Shown here piece after piece: positions 10,965-21,699 of a stretch of DNA of 64,000 bases (its first letter is position 1; each line of letters opens with the position of its first letter). The stretch is from assembly GCA_021613535.1 (NCBI GenBank), contig CP075497.1:12338001-12402000 (forward strand), written 5' to 3'. The notes below the pieces were generated by a model. That model saw nothing but the letters and a program-made list of their open reading frames with translations, made no database searches and was not told the origin of the DNA. The stretch comes from Adineta vaga. Taxonomy: Eukaryota; Rotifera. Made by a program: the position numbers and the translations under genes.

Positions 10965-11026
10965 TAACGCTTGATATTAAGCATTAAGTTTTATCATTAA
11001 AATTAAAAACTTAATATCAAGCGTTA
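10965..11026. repeat. Perfect 17-bp inverted repeat (stem-loop)
   Basis: The left arm TAACGCTTGATATTAAG (10965-10981) is perfectly complementary to 11010-11026, with a 28-nt AT-rich loop. It sits between genes and is followed by another palindromic tract (ACTTAATTTTAAGTT). It may be a small snap-back element or a transcribed hairpin; no target-site duplication could be identified. Confidence 0.65.
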
Positions 11027-11572
11027 GGTCGAAAAACTTAACTTAATTTTAAGTTAAATTAAAAAGCCCACGCTTGGTTGGAAATATATTAAAAACCTAT
11101 AGTGTGACAATCGCGCTTACATGCGCTCAGCAGCTACCGAAATTTATTTATTTGAGATTTATCCTGATTTATTTAAAAATCTCCGTACGTTTTCAAATAA
11201 ATATTGAGGGTGTGAGTTTAGACTGCAAATGAGGGTGAGTCTGAGAATAAATCCATATGAAATAAATAAATCTTGATAAATCCTGTAATAGAAATAAATC
11301 TTGGCAGAACCTCGCATCTCTTCCATCAAAAATTGTCGCATAGTTTTTATTTGACGATACGAAATCGTGTCTTTTTCATATGAAATAAAAATGAGAGGAA
11401 GCATAATAATGTGATTTAACAAGAGTATTACAGTCTACACAATGAAATATAAACTACATATCATTTTCCCATTTTTTTGAAATGTGCATCTGCTTTTTAC
11501 TTTTATTTTATAGAAACACTCGCTGCTATCTGTGTACTAAACACACGTAATAACTCATTTAACTCTCCGAAA

Positions 11573-12596
11573 ATGGTTGGCTTAGCTGTAGGTACAGTCG
11601 CAGTTGTGGCTAGTGGAGGTGTTTTTGGACCTGTCTTTGCGGCAGGCGCAAATGCTGCCATAACGACTGGTGCAAGTGTGGGAAGTGCCGGTGTAGTTGG
11701 AGGTGCAATGGTTGGAGCAGCTGCAGGAAGTGCAGGTGTTGCTACATTAGCAACAGCTGTAGGTGGTAAGTAGTTTATTCAAGAATACTACGTACTCTTT
11801 CTACGCATTCTTGGAAATTACATGATGACCCTTTATTCTATAAAACTATTTTATCCGGACTCAGATTTTGCTAGAAATTCTAGATGAAGTTGCCATTTTC
11901 AGACGAGGTATTTTTTGACAGAACAACTTTCTCTACAGTGAATAATACTATAAAAATGGAAGATTTAGAAAGATACTATAGCTAAATTAATAGTTTTCAA
12001 TTGATAAAAAAACACTACAGATCTGTAAGTCTGTATGTCATGAAACAATATTGTTGATTAAATACACTAAAAAATTGATCAGCAAATTAACTGCAATCAT
12101 TCATATCTTCGATCTTTTTTCAATCTCATATTCTCATTTAACTGTTTAATTGAAAGCGTCAATTATGCAAAACATCAAAAACAAAAAAATCAAATATGAA
12201 AAATGTAATTTTTCATGTTATATTTCAGATGCTACTACTGGAGCAGCGTCTGCTACAGCAATGACAAGTGCTGCAGCTGGTATTCTAACAGGTCCAGTTC
12301 TTTGGGTTGTTCTTGGCGCGGCTGAAGATCAATCATCTGGTTTATATAGATTCGATTGTTGGAAACAAGTTGTACACGATGATTCATGTGAACCATCGAA
12401 TGGACGATTACTAAAAGATATTATTACCGATTCATGTATCAAACAAGTATTGACAATATCAAACAATAACGAAGCCAACTTACTCAATTTGGTGATTGAA
12501 AATATTTGGAATGAACAATTTTTCATTGAATACATTTATTTGGAAAAAACAAAACAATCGGCTGCTCATGATACCAAAATTGAACAAGAAAAATAA
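11573..12596 (+). CDS. Small glycine/alanine-rich hydrophobic protein
   Basis: Two exons (11573-11765 and 12229-12596; intron 463 nt), 186 residues. Residues 1-95 are almost entirely G, A, V, T and S with repeated small-xxx-small spacing (AGANAAITTGASVGSAGVVGG), which can form glycine-zipper membrane helices. The second half is soluble-looking, with a DCW motif and several conserved-looking aromatic residues (ENIWNEQFFIEYIYL). The overall look recalls the small glycine-rich membrane proteins of the ISG12/IFI6 type, but I cannot align their signature, so I leave the gene unnamed. The ORF could start upstream at 11477, but the 11573 ATG starts the zipper cleanly. A pore-like or organelle-membrane role would be inference only. 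Confidence 0.6.
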
Positions 12597-13172
12597 CTTT
12601 CTGCTTATATATTATCTTGTTTGATTGTAGTTAATTACATTTTAATAAAGAAATTTGTTTTTAAAATATCACTAACAAAAGACTTGAGAAGTCTTCGTAA
12701 ATAACCTAATAATCTTTTTCAACTCAACATATTCAATAGAAATAACCTGGTTGAATTCTTATTATTACGTACAAACGATTGATATATTTAGAAAAAAATG
12801 TATTTTATTCCTAATGAAATGTGAAGTAAATAAAGGTAACTATCGTAAGGTGCTGATGTTTTTCTATTTGCATTCGATTTATTTGAAGCAATAACCGATA
12901 GAAATCGTTGACATATTTAAAAATTAATCAATCCTTGAGATTCTCGTTGTTATTGCTCATGCATACATATAGACTTTAAACTAACTACGTGCAAACGAAG
13001 ACAAATAGAAAAAAAAAGAAATGACCCGAGATTCTTTTTCTTTCTTATAAAAAAAAAGAATTTCATCTACACGTTGATAGTGTTCATTTCAATTGACAAA
13101 CAGCAACTGAACTTTTACAACACTTTGGAAGATTAGATAACATACAAACCATCGCTATGCATTAAACCGAAG
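12597..13172. other. Intergenic region, no gene seen
   Basis: AT-rich spacer with the 3' UTR of the preceding gene (AATAAAG near 12645). Nothing else was recognised. Confidence 0.45.
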
Positions 13173-14419
13173 ATGTCGAATACTTCCGTTAAATCTTTAT
13201 CATATATTCAAAATCAAAAATTAAGATTATCATCTGATATTGATTCTAAACGAATTCATTCATCATCAATTCCAATACCAATTCAATTATGTTTTCATTC
13301 AAATGAAAAACATGCATATGAAACAATGAAAAACATTTTCTCTTCACGTTCGAAATATTCATCGAATCTGTGTGATGAATTTGGTTGTAATATTCTTATG
13401 TATACACTTCGATATCAACGTTATAAATTATTTGATTATTTATTGAATGATATTCCATTAGATATTGATTTTCGTTCAAAAGATCGAGATGGAAATACAA
13501 TTCTTCATTATGCGATTGTTTATATTGAAAAAGAAAATATGGAAATTATGGAGAAATTAATCGAAAAAATGAAAAAATTTCGTATTGAAATTGATCAAAG
13601 AAATCATTTTGGATTTACACCGTTATTATTAGGTAAAATTTTCAAAGAATTCTTTTCTTTTATACAGATATTGATATATTTTCTAGGAATATATTGTGGT
13701 CGATATGATCTTGGTTTGATTCTTCTAACCAAAGCAGGTGCATCACCATTTGTTCGAGATTTTATTCAATTGAAAAGTATTCTTGATTATATTGAATTCG
13801 ATAGAGAATCTTGTCATCAACATCATACAATGTATGTAAATTCGTTCTAATAAGAAAAGATTAGTTGAAGTTGATTTGATTTCATAGTCGTCCATATTCT
13901 AGTCCAATAAATCGTGAATCCATTCGTTTACGTCTTCAAATTCATCAGATTTTTCCATCTCGTTCCGAAACTTCGTCTTATTCTTATAAAAATTTTTTCG
14001 AAAATCTTTTCCCACAATCTGTACATGATCATTCCGGATCAATTCGTAAATCTATTCTAGCAATATTTCATACAAATGATTCATCATCAAATCTATCATA
14101 TTTCATTCATCATCTAAATCAACGATATCCAACAGTAAAGATTCAAGAAAAACTTCAAAATATAAAAACCAAACAATATGGTAGTGAATATGAAAATTCC
14201 AAAACAAATCTTCATACGATTTTTAAACTATTTGATCCAGATTTAAGACCTAAAGCAATATCATCGAAAGACAGACCAATACATCGTATTATGTCACATG
14301 GAAAAACATCAGGTCCATTCAAACGTTTAGGAACGAAATTAGCAATATTAAATTCTCATTTTCGACATGATTATCACTCGAAAGTTCATCATTTAGCTGT
14401 ACCTGCTACTATTAAATAA
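13173..14419 (+). CDS. Ankyrin-repeat-like protein
   Basis: Three exons (13173-13632, 13687-13831, 13888-14419; introns 54 and 56 nt), 378 residues. Residues 60-190 carry ankyrin-type units: DEFGCNILMYTLRYQRYKLF, then DRDGNTILHYAIVYIEKENM, then RNHFGFTPLLLGIYCGRYDL followed by an LLTKAGASPFVRD unit. Such repeats are protein-binding scaffolds. The rest (190-378) is Ser/His/Lys-rich with no domain that I recognise, and ends near a basic segment (HSKVHHLAVPATIK). No signal peptide or membrane helix is present. Partner and cellular site cannot be told from the sequence. The assignment of ankyrin repeats is good; an orthologue name is not possible. Confidence 0.8.
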
Positions 14420-15251
14420 CATATTATCATTAATACAAAATTTTACTGAATAAAATGGTTATTACATAATCGTAGTATCGTATGAAATCTAAATATTGCC
14501 CGAGAATTCAATTCATTTCTTGATAATATCAATACTAATAGTCACAATCTCGAAAAGAAAATAATTCTTTAAAAAATTGCTTATTATCATGAATTTTCTT
14601 TGTATTTGAAATGAATAAATTTGATTCCTTTTTTTTTTCGTTCATTCATTCTTCGTCTGAACATATACGTTAATTTGTATGGAGGAGTCCTTTTAACCTT
14701 TCCTGTTTCTTCTTAATTACTTATATACATATATGTATATATACATATCACACTGATTAATTCAAATAAGTTCGCCCTGGACATTTAGGCCATGAGAAAA
14801 ATGCACTCGTGATGTCATTCTTTCGACCATATTTTCCTCTCGAATTCGAATCGTCAAGTGCAAATAGAAAATATATAATCTATATAGTGTATATCTCTGT
14901 AAAATCGTGTCCGTTCTGCCCTATGATGAATCATATATTCAGTTCGTAGACGACCGTTTTTATTTAACGTTACGGTTTTCTCACCCTCCCTCCCTCACTT
15001 TTGTTATCCATAGATATATCATCATTTTACCTTTAACTCGACGCTCGATCACACCCAGCGGCGGTGACGAGTTGTCTATGCTTATTGAATCCAATCTAAT
15101 CTTTCTTGTTTATCTTCGCTTTTGAAAGAACGATCTTGTGAAGTAAAACCAACTAACATTTGTTTACGTTTGCCAATTTCCAGTCTCGATCAGAGTAAAT
15201 ATTTTCTTTTAAATTCAATAAAAACGATTTGATTTCTTAGAATATTTAGTT
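14420..15251. other. Intergenic region, probable promoter of the next gene
   Basis: It contains a TATATACATATATGTATATA palindromic tract near 14725, pyrimidine runs, and no convincing exon. The ORF at 14907-15125 is of chance quality. A noncoding first exon of the gene starting at 15252 could lie here. Confidence 0.4.
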
Positions 15252-17368
15252 ATGCATTCAATGAACTCCTCACATCGTACATCCGGAGATATTCCGTCGT
15301 CGATGTCTTTGAGAGAAACACATATTGTAAGTGATTCATTTTGTTTTGAATCTTTTAAAATCATTTCTTTGTCTTAGTATGATATCAACAATCTGTCGGA
15401 CAAGGACAAGTTCAAATTGCTATCAGCAAAAGCTTTAGATTATGTTTGTAAACTTGCATTTTTTTCTTAAGTTAAATCATTATTTTTATTAATAGATTGA
15501 TCAGCATTGTGCCGTATCGATTCGTCTTGATGGAATTTATATTCCAACAGAAGTCAGGCAATTACTCGATCATAAACGTCCACTTCATTTAAATGTAACA
15601 ACCCAAGATGCATTTTCATTTGAAAGTAAATTTGTCTTTTTTTCAAATAAAGAAAAATTGAATAAATTAATTCTTTTGTTTTTTTCTTCAAAGCATTTAA
15701 ACGATGTGTGACAACATTTTTATCAAGAGAACGAGAATTTGATGAAAATAGTCTCGGACAAGGAAATTGGAATATTGTTGAACAAGGGGTAAATGAATTT
15801 TCAATTGAAAATCTCTTTGAAATAATCGATTTTAGTATCAAACAACAGTTATTACTGGATATATTTTTGATGGAATTAAAGGTTATAATGTACCGAATTA
15901 TGTCTTTGAAAATTTGGTAAAGAAAAGAAAAATATTTCGGAAGAAAATTTTGATCTGATGAAGAATTTTTTTTAGGGTTATTTTATTCGATGTCTTCGTC
16001 ATCAATATCGATGTTTAGTTACACTTTCATGTGAATCCCCTGTGGTGAAATTATCCTCGAAAATAACAGTGGCAATAACGTAAATTTTCTAAATTGAAAT
16101 ATTTCTCTTCTAATTTGAATTTCTTTAGACATGAATCACCAATAATTCGTCATCTTGCTGCAACTTATATGCAAAAATCGATGATGTCTGCTGTAACACA
16201 ATGTGAAATGTATCATGTCAATCTTATTTTACATCAAAGTAATTTCTTTTCTTTTATTTTCTAAATTAAACTTTCATGATTCCATTAAGATATTTCACCA
16301 TCGATTGGAACACCACCTCGATTAATTCAACCACCTGTTCTAAACGATGCACGTCTTATTCTTCCAACATTAACACAAAATTCAAGCAATAAATGGGATA
16401 CAATTTCATTATCGGATGGTATTCTTTCTATCTTTTTTTTAGAAAATATTCTTTGAATTTCTAAAATTAGGTGTACCAATCTGTGATGATCCATTGAATC
16501 TTAATGATATACTTCAATCAGTTGCACCAGCAACTTTTGGATCAAGTTCAATACGTAAATCAGAAGATTTTCTTTTTGTATTTAAATTTTTTAAAATCTA
16601 TTTGTAGAATCAACACCATCTGTTAGTCATCCAGCGATGACACGTCAATATCCATCTTCATCTATCCAACATAATCTTACAGTTAGTTGAGATTTTATCT
16701 AATCTTTTTATTTATAGAATGTTTTCTTTTCAGAATACTTTTGATCAATTAAAACTTGATGATTGCCGTTTAAATCAACGTTTTCTATCGAATAGTAATG
16801 AAACCACTAGTCCAACGGGTACAAGTACTGGTATTGATGATTATTCACATGATGTTCGTCAACGACGTGCACCGGTTGATCATGCATCACAATTAGGAGC
16901 AATATCTGATGTAACTGATGAAGAGGAAGGGTAAGAACATCATTTATTTCGAAGTTGTTTTTTTCTAAGAAAAGAATCTTTGTTTTTCTTTTGTTCAGTG
17001 CGGCTTGGTGTGTTGATCAACGTCCATTTCATACGCAAATTCGTACACTTCAACATCGTTTTTATTCGTATGGTATTCGTGTTGGTGAAGAATATTCTCG
17101 AATAACATCAATATTAAATATTCCACCATTAATATCAATAACTGAAACAGCTCGTGAGAGAAAGATTGGTTCGAAAAAGCAATGGTATTTTTCGCTTTTA
17201 CTCGATGGACATTTGATGTTAGCTTATGTTTGGGATTCGAAAAAGAATGATGCAAAACGACGTGCTTACGATACAATGGTACATCTTCTTAATACAACAC
17301 ATGATTTTGCAATAAAACCAGTGAAAAATAACAAATGGAAAGTTGTGAAAGCAACTCGACAACGTTAA
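15252..17368 (+). CDS. Unrecognised 12-exon protein with possible C-terminal dsRBD-like fold
   Basis: Exons: 15252-15326, 15378-15443, 15496-15625, 15694-15788, 15836-15916, 15976-16079, 16129-16238, 16290-16418, 16471-16554, 16608-16681, 16734-16930 and 16999-17368; 504 residues, in frame. The N-terminal half (about 25-230) looks globular and is well packed with aromatic residues (ALDYIDQHCAVSIRLDGIYI, RCLRHQYRCLVTLSCESP). The middle (about 235-385) is Ser/Thr/Pro-rich and probably disordered. The C-terminal part has SLLLDGHLMLAYVWDSKKND then AKRRAYDTMVHLL, which resembles the end of a double-stranded-RNA-binding fold (a basic AK.xAyd helix after strands). No family name came to mind; RNA binding is a weak inference. 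All 11 introns are 47-70 nt. Confidence 0.8.
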
Positions 17369-20226
17369 AAACTTTGCCTTTTTTTTCTTTTATGTTCGCT
17401 CTTCTTTTATTTATTTACTACAAAAAAAACCCTCCCGTATTGAAAAAATAAAACTAAGAAAAACTTGATCTATCATTTATTATTATTAATAACGCCATTC
17501 TTTCAAATGATACAGCGCCGATTTTTTTATGTTCTTTTAATTACAAATCTCGTGAAAAATGAATAAGTAACTTCGATTTCAAATGATTAGAAAGTGAGAA
17601 GTTCTCGGAAGGAAAATTGATCTGTTGGTAGGAAGATCGCATGTTTTGAACGCGTAAAAGCAAACGATTTGATTCTATTCGTGCTTAATAATCTTTCACA
17701 TGTCTATTTCCATATTCTCGAGATAAACATCGTCTTTTTTCCCATGTCGAGTATTCAAAGGATTAGTTCTTTCCAAAAAAAATAAGATTTCAAATTTGAT
17801 CAAAATAGATTCATAGAAAAACCTCACAACAAATAGATCTTTTCCAAGCACGTCAATCGTACGTGCAAGGGACATATTGGATTGACGAATAATGTTGATG
17901 ACAATCTTTGCTTTTTGTTTCAAACATAATGAAGAAAGAATAGAATTAATGACGAAGGAGATATCACGTTTTTCTTCCTCAAGAGTATCAGATGAAATAG
18001 AACAGCTGCTTCCAACTCCCATAATGTACATATCTAACCTTGAAAATTGACTTTTTTCTTTTTCTTTTTACATTTTTCTTTTAGAATAAACGCAATGAAT
18101 TGGAAAGATAGTTGTATTTCTATTAATAAATGAATACTATTCGTTCTTATTCGCCAAATAATCTCTTTTCTCATTCTTTATTGTAGCTGCTTCTTTAGTT
18201 AGATGCAGTGTCTATTTGTCTGTAAGTGCATATCTCTTTTTTTTCTCTTCTTCGTCTAGTAGTTTTTCTTATTCACTACTGATGCTAATGATATTCTCTT
18301 TGGCATCATCATCTCTCTTATCTTCTAGCGTTGCCTGTTCGATGATGGTCGTCGTCGTCGTGGAGAACACTGCGCGCCGATGAGAGCAGTAGCAGGCTAA
18401 TCACATTAATGAAGAAGAAATTCTATCATCGTACTAGTGCTGCCCGCCCATTCATTCGTCCGCCTGCCTCGCTTGCTGACAAGGGAAGAAGAAACGAAGA
18501 AAGGAAAAAAAATGCAGAAAGACGGTATCAAACCAGTGTCTGCAAAAGAAAGAGAAAAGGAAAGGATAGCTCGTCGTCGGCAGCTGTTACTCGACCGACA
18601 AGCAATGTGAACTACTATCTACTCTATTACACGGAAAGAGAAAAAAATGAAGAATAGGACAAAAAATTGCCAGAAGTAAACGAGCGAACGCACTAATAGT
18701 TCATAGAAAAAGCATTGCTTATTGGTGGAGTATAAAGAAAGAAGGAAAGAAAGAATTTTCTGCACAAAAAAAGTTTTACAAGTATCAAAGGAGAATGCTT
18801 TTTCCTTTCTTCTCTATCTAGTGTATAGAAGAAGAGTAGACGACGACACACAACACAATAACAACAACAATATTAGTTCTCCCCTATTGCCTATAGTAAG
18901 AGAAAAAAAACGGGGCAAGAGCAATTCCCTTTTCTTTCTCTTCGTTCTCTCTTCATCTCTTTTTCCATTCTTTGATTAAAAAGCATCAACAATATATTTA
19001 GTTCATTATGAGAAAAATTGAGATTTTGCTTTTTTTAGAAAAAGTATTTTATTGAATTTAATCCTAACAAATTATGTTCGTTTATTTCAAAACATAACTG
19101 GTATGATAAAAAAAAGAAATATTAAATCAATCTGATTATTTTGTTTATTCATTCTATTAAATGTCTAGTTTTTTCAATAGCAATTAATCTAGTCTAATTC
19201 TATCGTTATACAATCATTTATACTTCATCAATTCAATATAATTCCAGGTAAATCGATTTTCATATACATAACAATATGTTCTCGAGTTCATTGTTTTCTC
19301 ATTGAAATGATTGGTTATACTCTAATAAATTAATGAGTATTAAATACTCTTTTTTTTCTTCTTCTTCTTCTTCTCTCTATATTCTGAGAAGAATGTTTAG
19401 GGTTTCCATGGTGGTTCTAGGCTTGTTTTTTCTTTCTAGAACAGTGATAGTTCCAGAAGAGAGGATAGAAAACGCTGAGTGTAGAGTTTGTTCGACAGTA
19501 AATAATAAAAAAAAGAACAGGAAAAAGAACGCCAAGAACTCAAGCAAGGGAAATGAAGAGAAAAGGAAGAAGAAAAGCTGAATACGCGGTTGTTTGAAGG
19601 GTAAAAAACGGGAATGTTCCATCGGGTTAACATATAACGGAAACATTTCAAGAAAATGAGTTAACTATACGCGAACGTTCTTACACCGTATGAGTTTTCT
19701 TTTTCTGTTCGTATTCAAAATTATCCTATCAACAGAAAAAGAATATTAAATAACTAAATATGGTGAGTAGAGAATATAAAAAAGAAACAGAGAGAATGAA
19801 TAAAGAAAATGTTTCTGTTCTTGCTCAACATATCTGTCAAATCATATAACTATATATACAAAGCACGCATATGAATCTTTGATTCTTTTTTTTTTCTTGT
19901 TAGTAGCACCACCAGTGTATCTGTATGAGAGAAGAAGATATGTTTAATTCTTTGTTCAAAGATTGAAAAATTCGTCCTTAAATTCTAATCTAACATTTCT
20001 TTAGTCGAAAATTTTCTTCCGGAAACGTAGCTTGTTCGACTTCTGACGCCGGTAATTGCTATCCGGATCCGCTTTTCTCTCTGTTTCTCTCCTATAAGAT
20101 GTGATGTATTCAATGCAGTAAAATCGTCTATCAAAGATAAACTATTTATTCGCATAGAAAATCAAAATTTTAATTTGTCGATTTTCTTTCGCTTTTTAGT
20201 TTCGTAAAAAGTTACTTCCATCAAGT
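17369..20226. other. Intergenic region upstream of the Galpha gene, about 2.9 kb
   Basis: AT-rich with long pyrimidine tracts and one locally GC-richer stretch (about 18320-18620, with CGTCGTCG runs and GCCCGCCC), which could be a promoter or 5' exon of the Galpha gene. Several purine-rich ORFs (18409-18979, 19333-19581) are low-complexity K/R/E translations and are not called. A possible small minus-strand ORF at 17696-18031 is listed separately. Confidence 0.45.
17696..18031 (-). CDS. Possible small protein, function unknown
   Basis: A 111-residue minus-strand ORF starting MYIMGVGSSCSISSDTLEEE. The first two thirds have a more protein-like composition than the surrounding chance ORFs (SFVINSILSSLCLKQKAKIV, then QSNMSLARTIDVLGKDLFVV). 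There is no domain, signal peptide or homologue that I can name. It lies convergent with the 12-exon gene, 330 nt beyond its end. It could be chance. Confidence 0.3.
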   Translation of the reverse strand: MYIMGVGSSCSISSDTLEEEKRDISFVINSILSSLCLKQKAKIVINIIRQSNMSLARTIDVLGKDLFVVRFFYESILIKFEILFFLERTNPLNTRHGKKDDVYLENMEIDM

Positions 20227-21699
20227 ATGGGTCTTTGTGCGTCTGGCATGAGCTCGGAAGAGCGTGAAGCCATGGAACGAAGTAAAGCCTTAGATAAACA
20301 ATTAAAAGAAGATGCAGAACGAGCTGCTAAAGATGTTAAATTACTATTGCTCGGTAAGTTGTTTTCTTCCTCTTGAGAAATAAGATCATCTATATGTTAA
20401 AACGAAAATAAAAGGTGCTGGTGAATCGGGTAAATCAACAATTTTAAAACAAATGAAAATTATTCATATGGATGGATATTCCAAAGAAGATTTTGAACAA
20501 TATCGCGAAGTTGTTTATTCAAATACCATTCAATCCTTAGCAACAATTATTCGAGCTATGGAAACATTAAATATTCAATTTGGTTCAACTGATCGAGAAC
20601 GAGATGCGGCGATGGGTAGAATATTTTCGTTTTATTTTCAATTGAAATGTATATATTTGTGATTTAGTATTGGATAAAATCTCTCGTATGGCCGATACGG
20701 AACCATTTGAAAGTGAATTACTTGATGCAATGAAGAAATTATGGAATGATAATGGTGTTCAAACATGTTTTAATCGTTCAAATGAATATCAATTAAACGA
20801 TTCAGCAAAATATTTCTTAGATAAATTAGATGAAATTGGTTCACCACAATATTTACCAAGTACACAAGATATTCTTCGTACTCGTGTTAAAACAACTGGA
20901 ATTGTGGAAATTAATTTTACATTTAAAGGTTTATAAAAAAAAAGAACAAGAAGTTTTCTCTTCAATGAAAATTTTGTATTTTTAGATTTGAATTTTCGTG
21001 TATTTGATGTGGGTGGTCAACGATCCGAACGAAAGAAATGGATTCATTGTTTCGAAGATGTCACAGCTATTATCTTTATCGTTGCTTTAAGTGAATATGA
21101 TCAAGTAAGAATTGGTGGTTGTTTTGTTTTCAATAATGATTTGATTAAATCTTGTTTTTGTTAAGGTTCTTGTCGAAGATGAAACAACTAATCGTATGCA
21201 TGAATCTCTTCGTTTATTTGACTCAATTTGTAATAATAAATGGTTTGTTAATACGTCGATTATTCTCTTTTTGAATAAAAAAGATTTATTTGCTGAGAAA
21301 ATTACAAGATCAAGTTTGGTGTAAGTTCAAAGATTTGATTTCGAATCAAAGAAGTTTATCTTATGTTCAATTTGTCTTCAATAGAAAATGTTTTCCCGAA
21401 TATCAAGGCAAAGATGATTATACCGAAGCGAGCGAATATATTCAAGCTCAATTTGTTGCACAAAACAAAAGCGAACAAAAAGTTTGTTTTTTTTTCTTTC
21501 AAAAGATTCATAAAAATCATTTCGTTTTTCTTAGGAAATTTATTGTCATTTAACTTGTGCCACAGATACTCAGAACGTGCAATTTGTCTTGTAAGAAAAA
21601 ATTTCATTGGATAATAATATTCTTATTGAGTTTTATTCTAGTGATGCGGTTACTGATGTTATCATAACGAATAATCTTCGGGCGAGTGGACTTTATTAA
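20227..21699 (+). CDS. Heterotrimeric G-protein alpha subunit, o/i class
   Basis: Eight exons: 20227-20353, 20415-20615, 20668-20928, 20986-21104, 21166-21320, 21385-21481, 21535-21590 and 21642-21699; 357 residues (Galpha-o is 354). A GTP switch that couples receptors to effectors at the membrane. Nucleotide sites are intact: GAGESGKST (43-51), [11 protein letters not shown] with the catalytic Arg, [12 protein letters not shown] with the catalytic Gln, FLNKKDLF, and TCATDT. The helical domain and the switch regions follow Galpha-o closely. Gly2 allows myristoylation. The palmitoylation cysteine is at 4, not 3 (MGLC), and the C-terminus ends NNLRASGLY, so the cysteine four from the end that pertussis toxin modifies in Go/Gi is serine. 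The last exon carries that tail and splices cleanly, so the change is not an annotation error. Confidence 0.93.

Larger units (their letters stand above)
10187..11572. other. Intergenic region with repeats
   Basis: Holds a pyrimidine-rich 3' UTR tail of the LASP-type gene, an imperfect tandem duplication (10676-10798) and a strong inverted repeat (10965-11026), both listed separately. No coding exon was recognised before the ATG at 11573. Confidence 0.5.
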
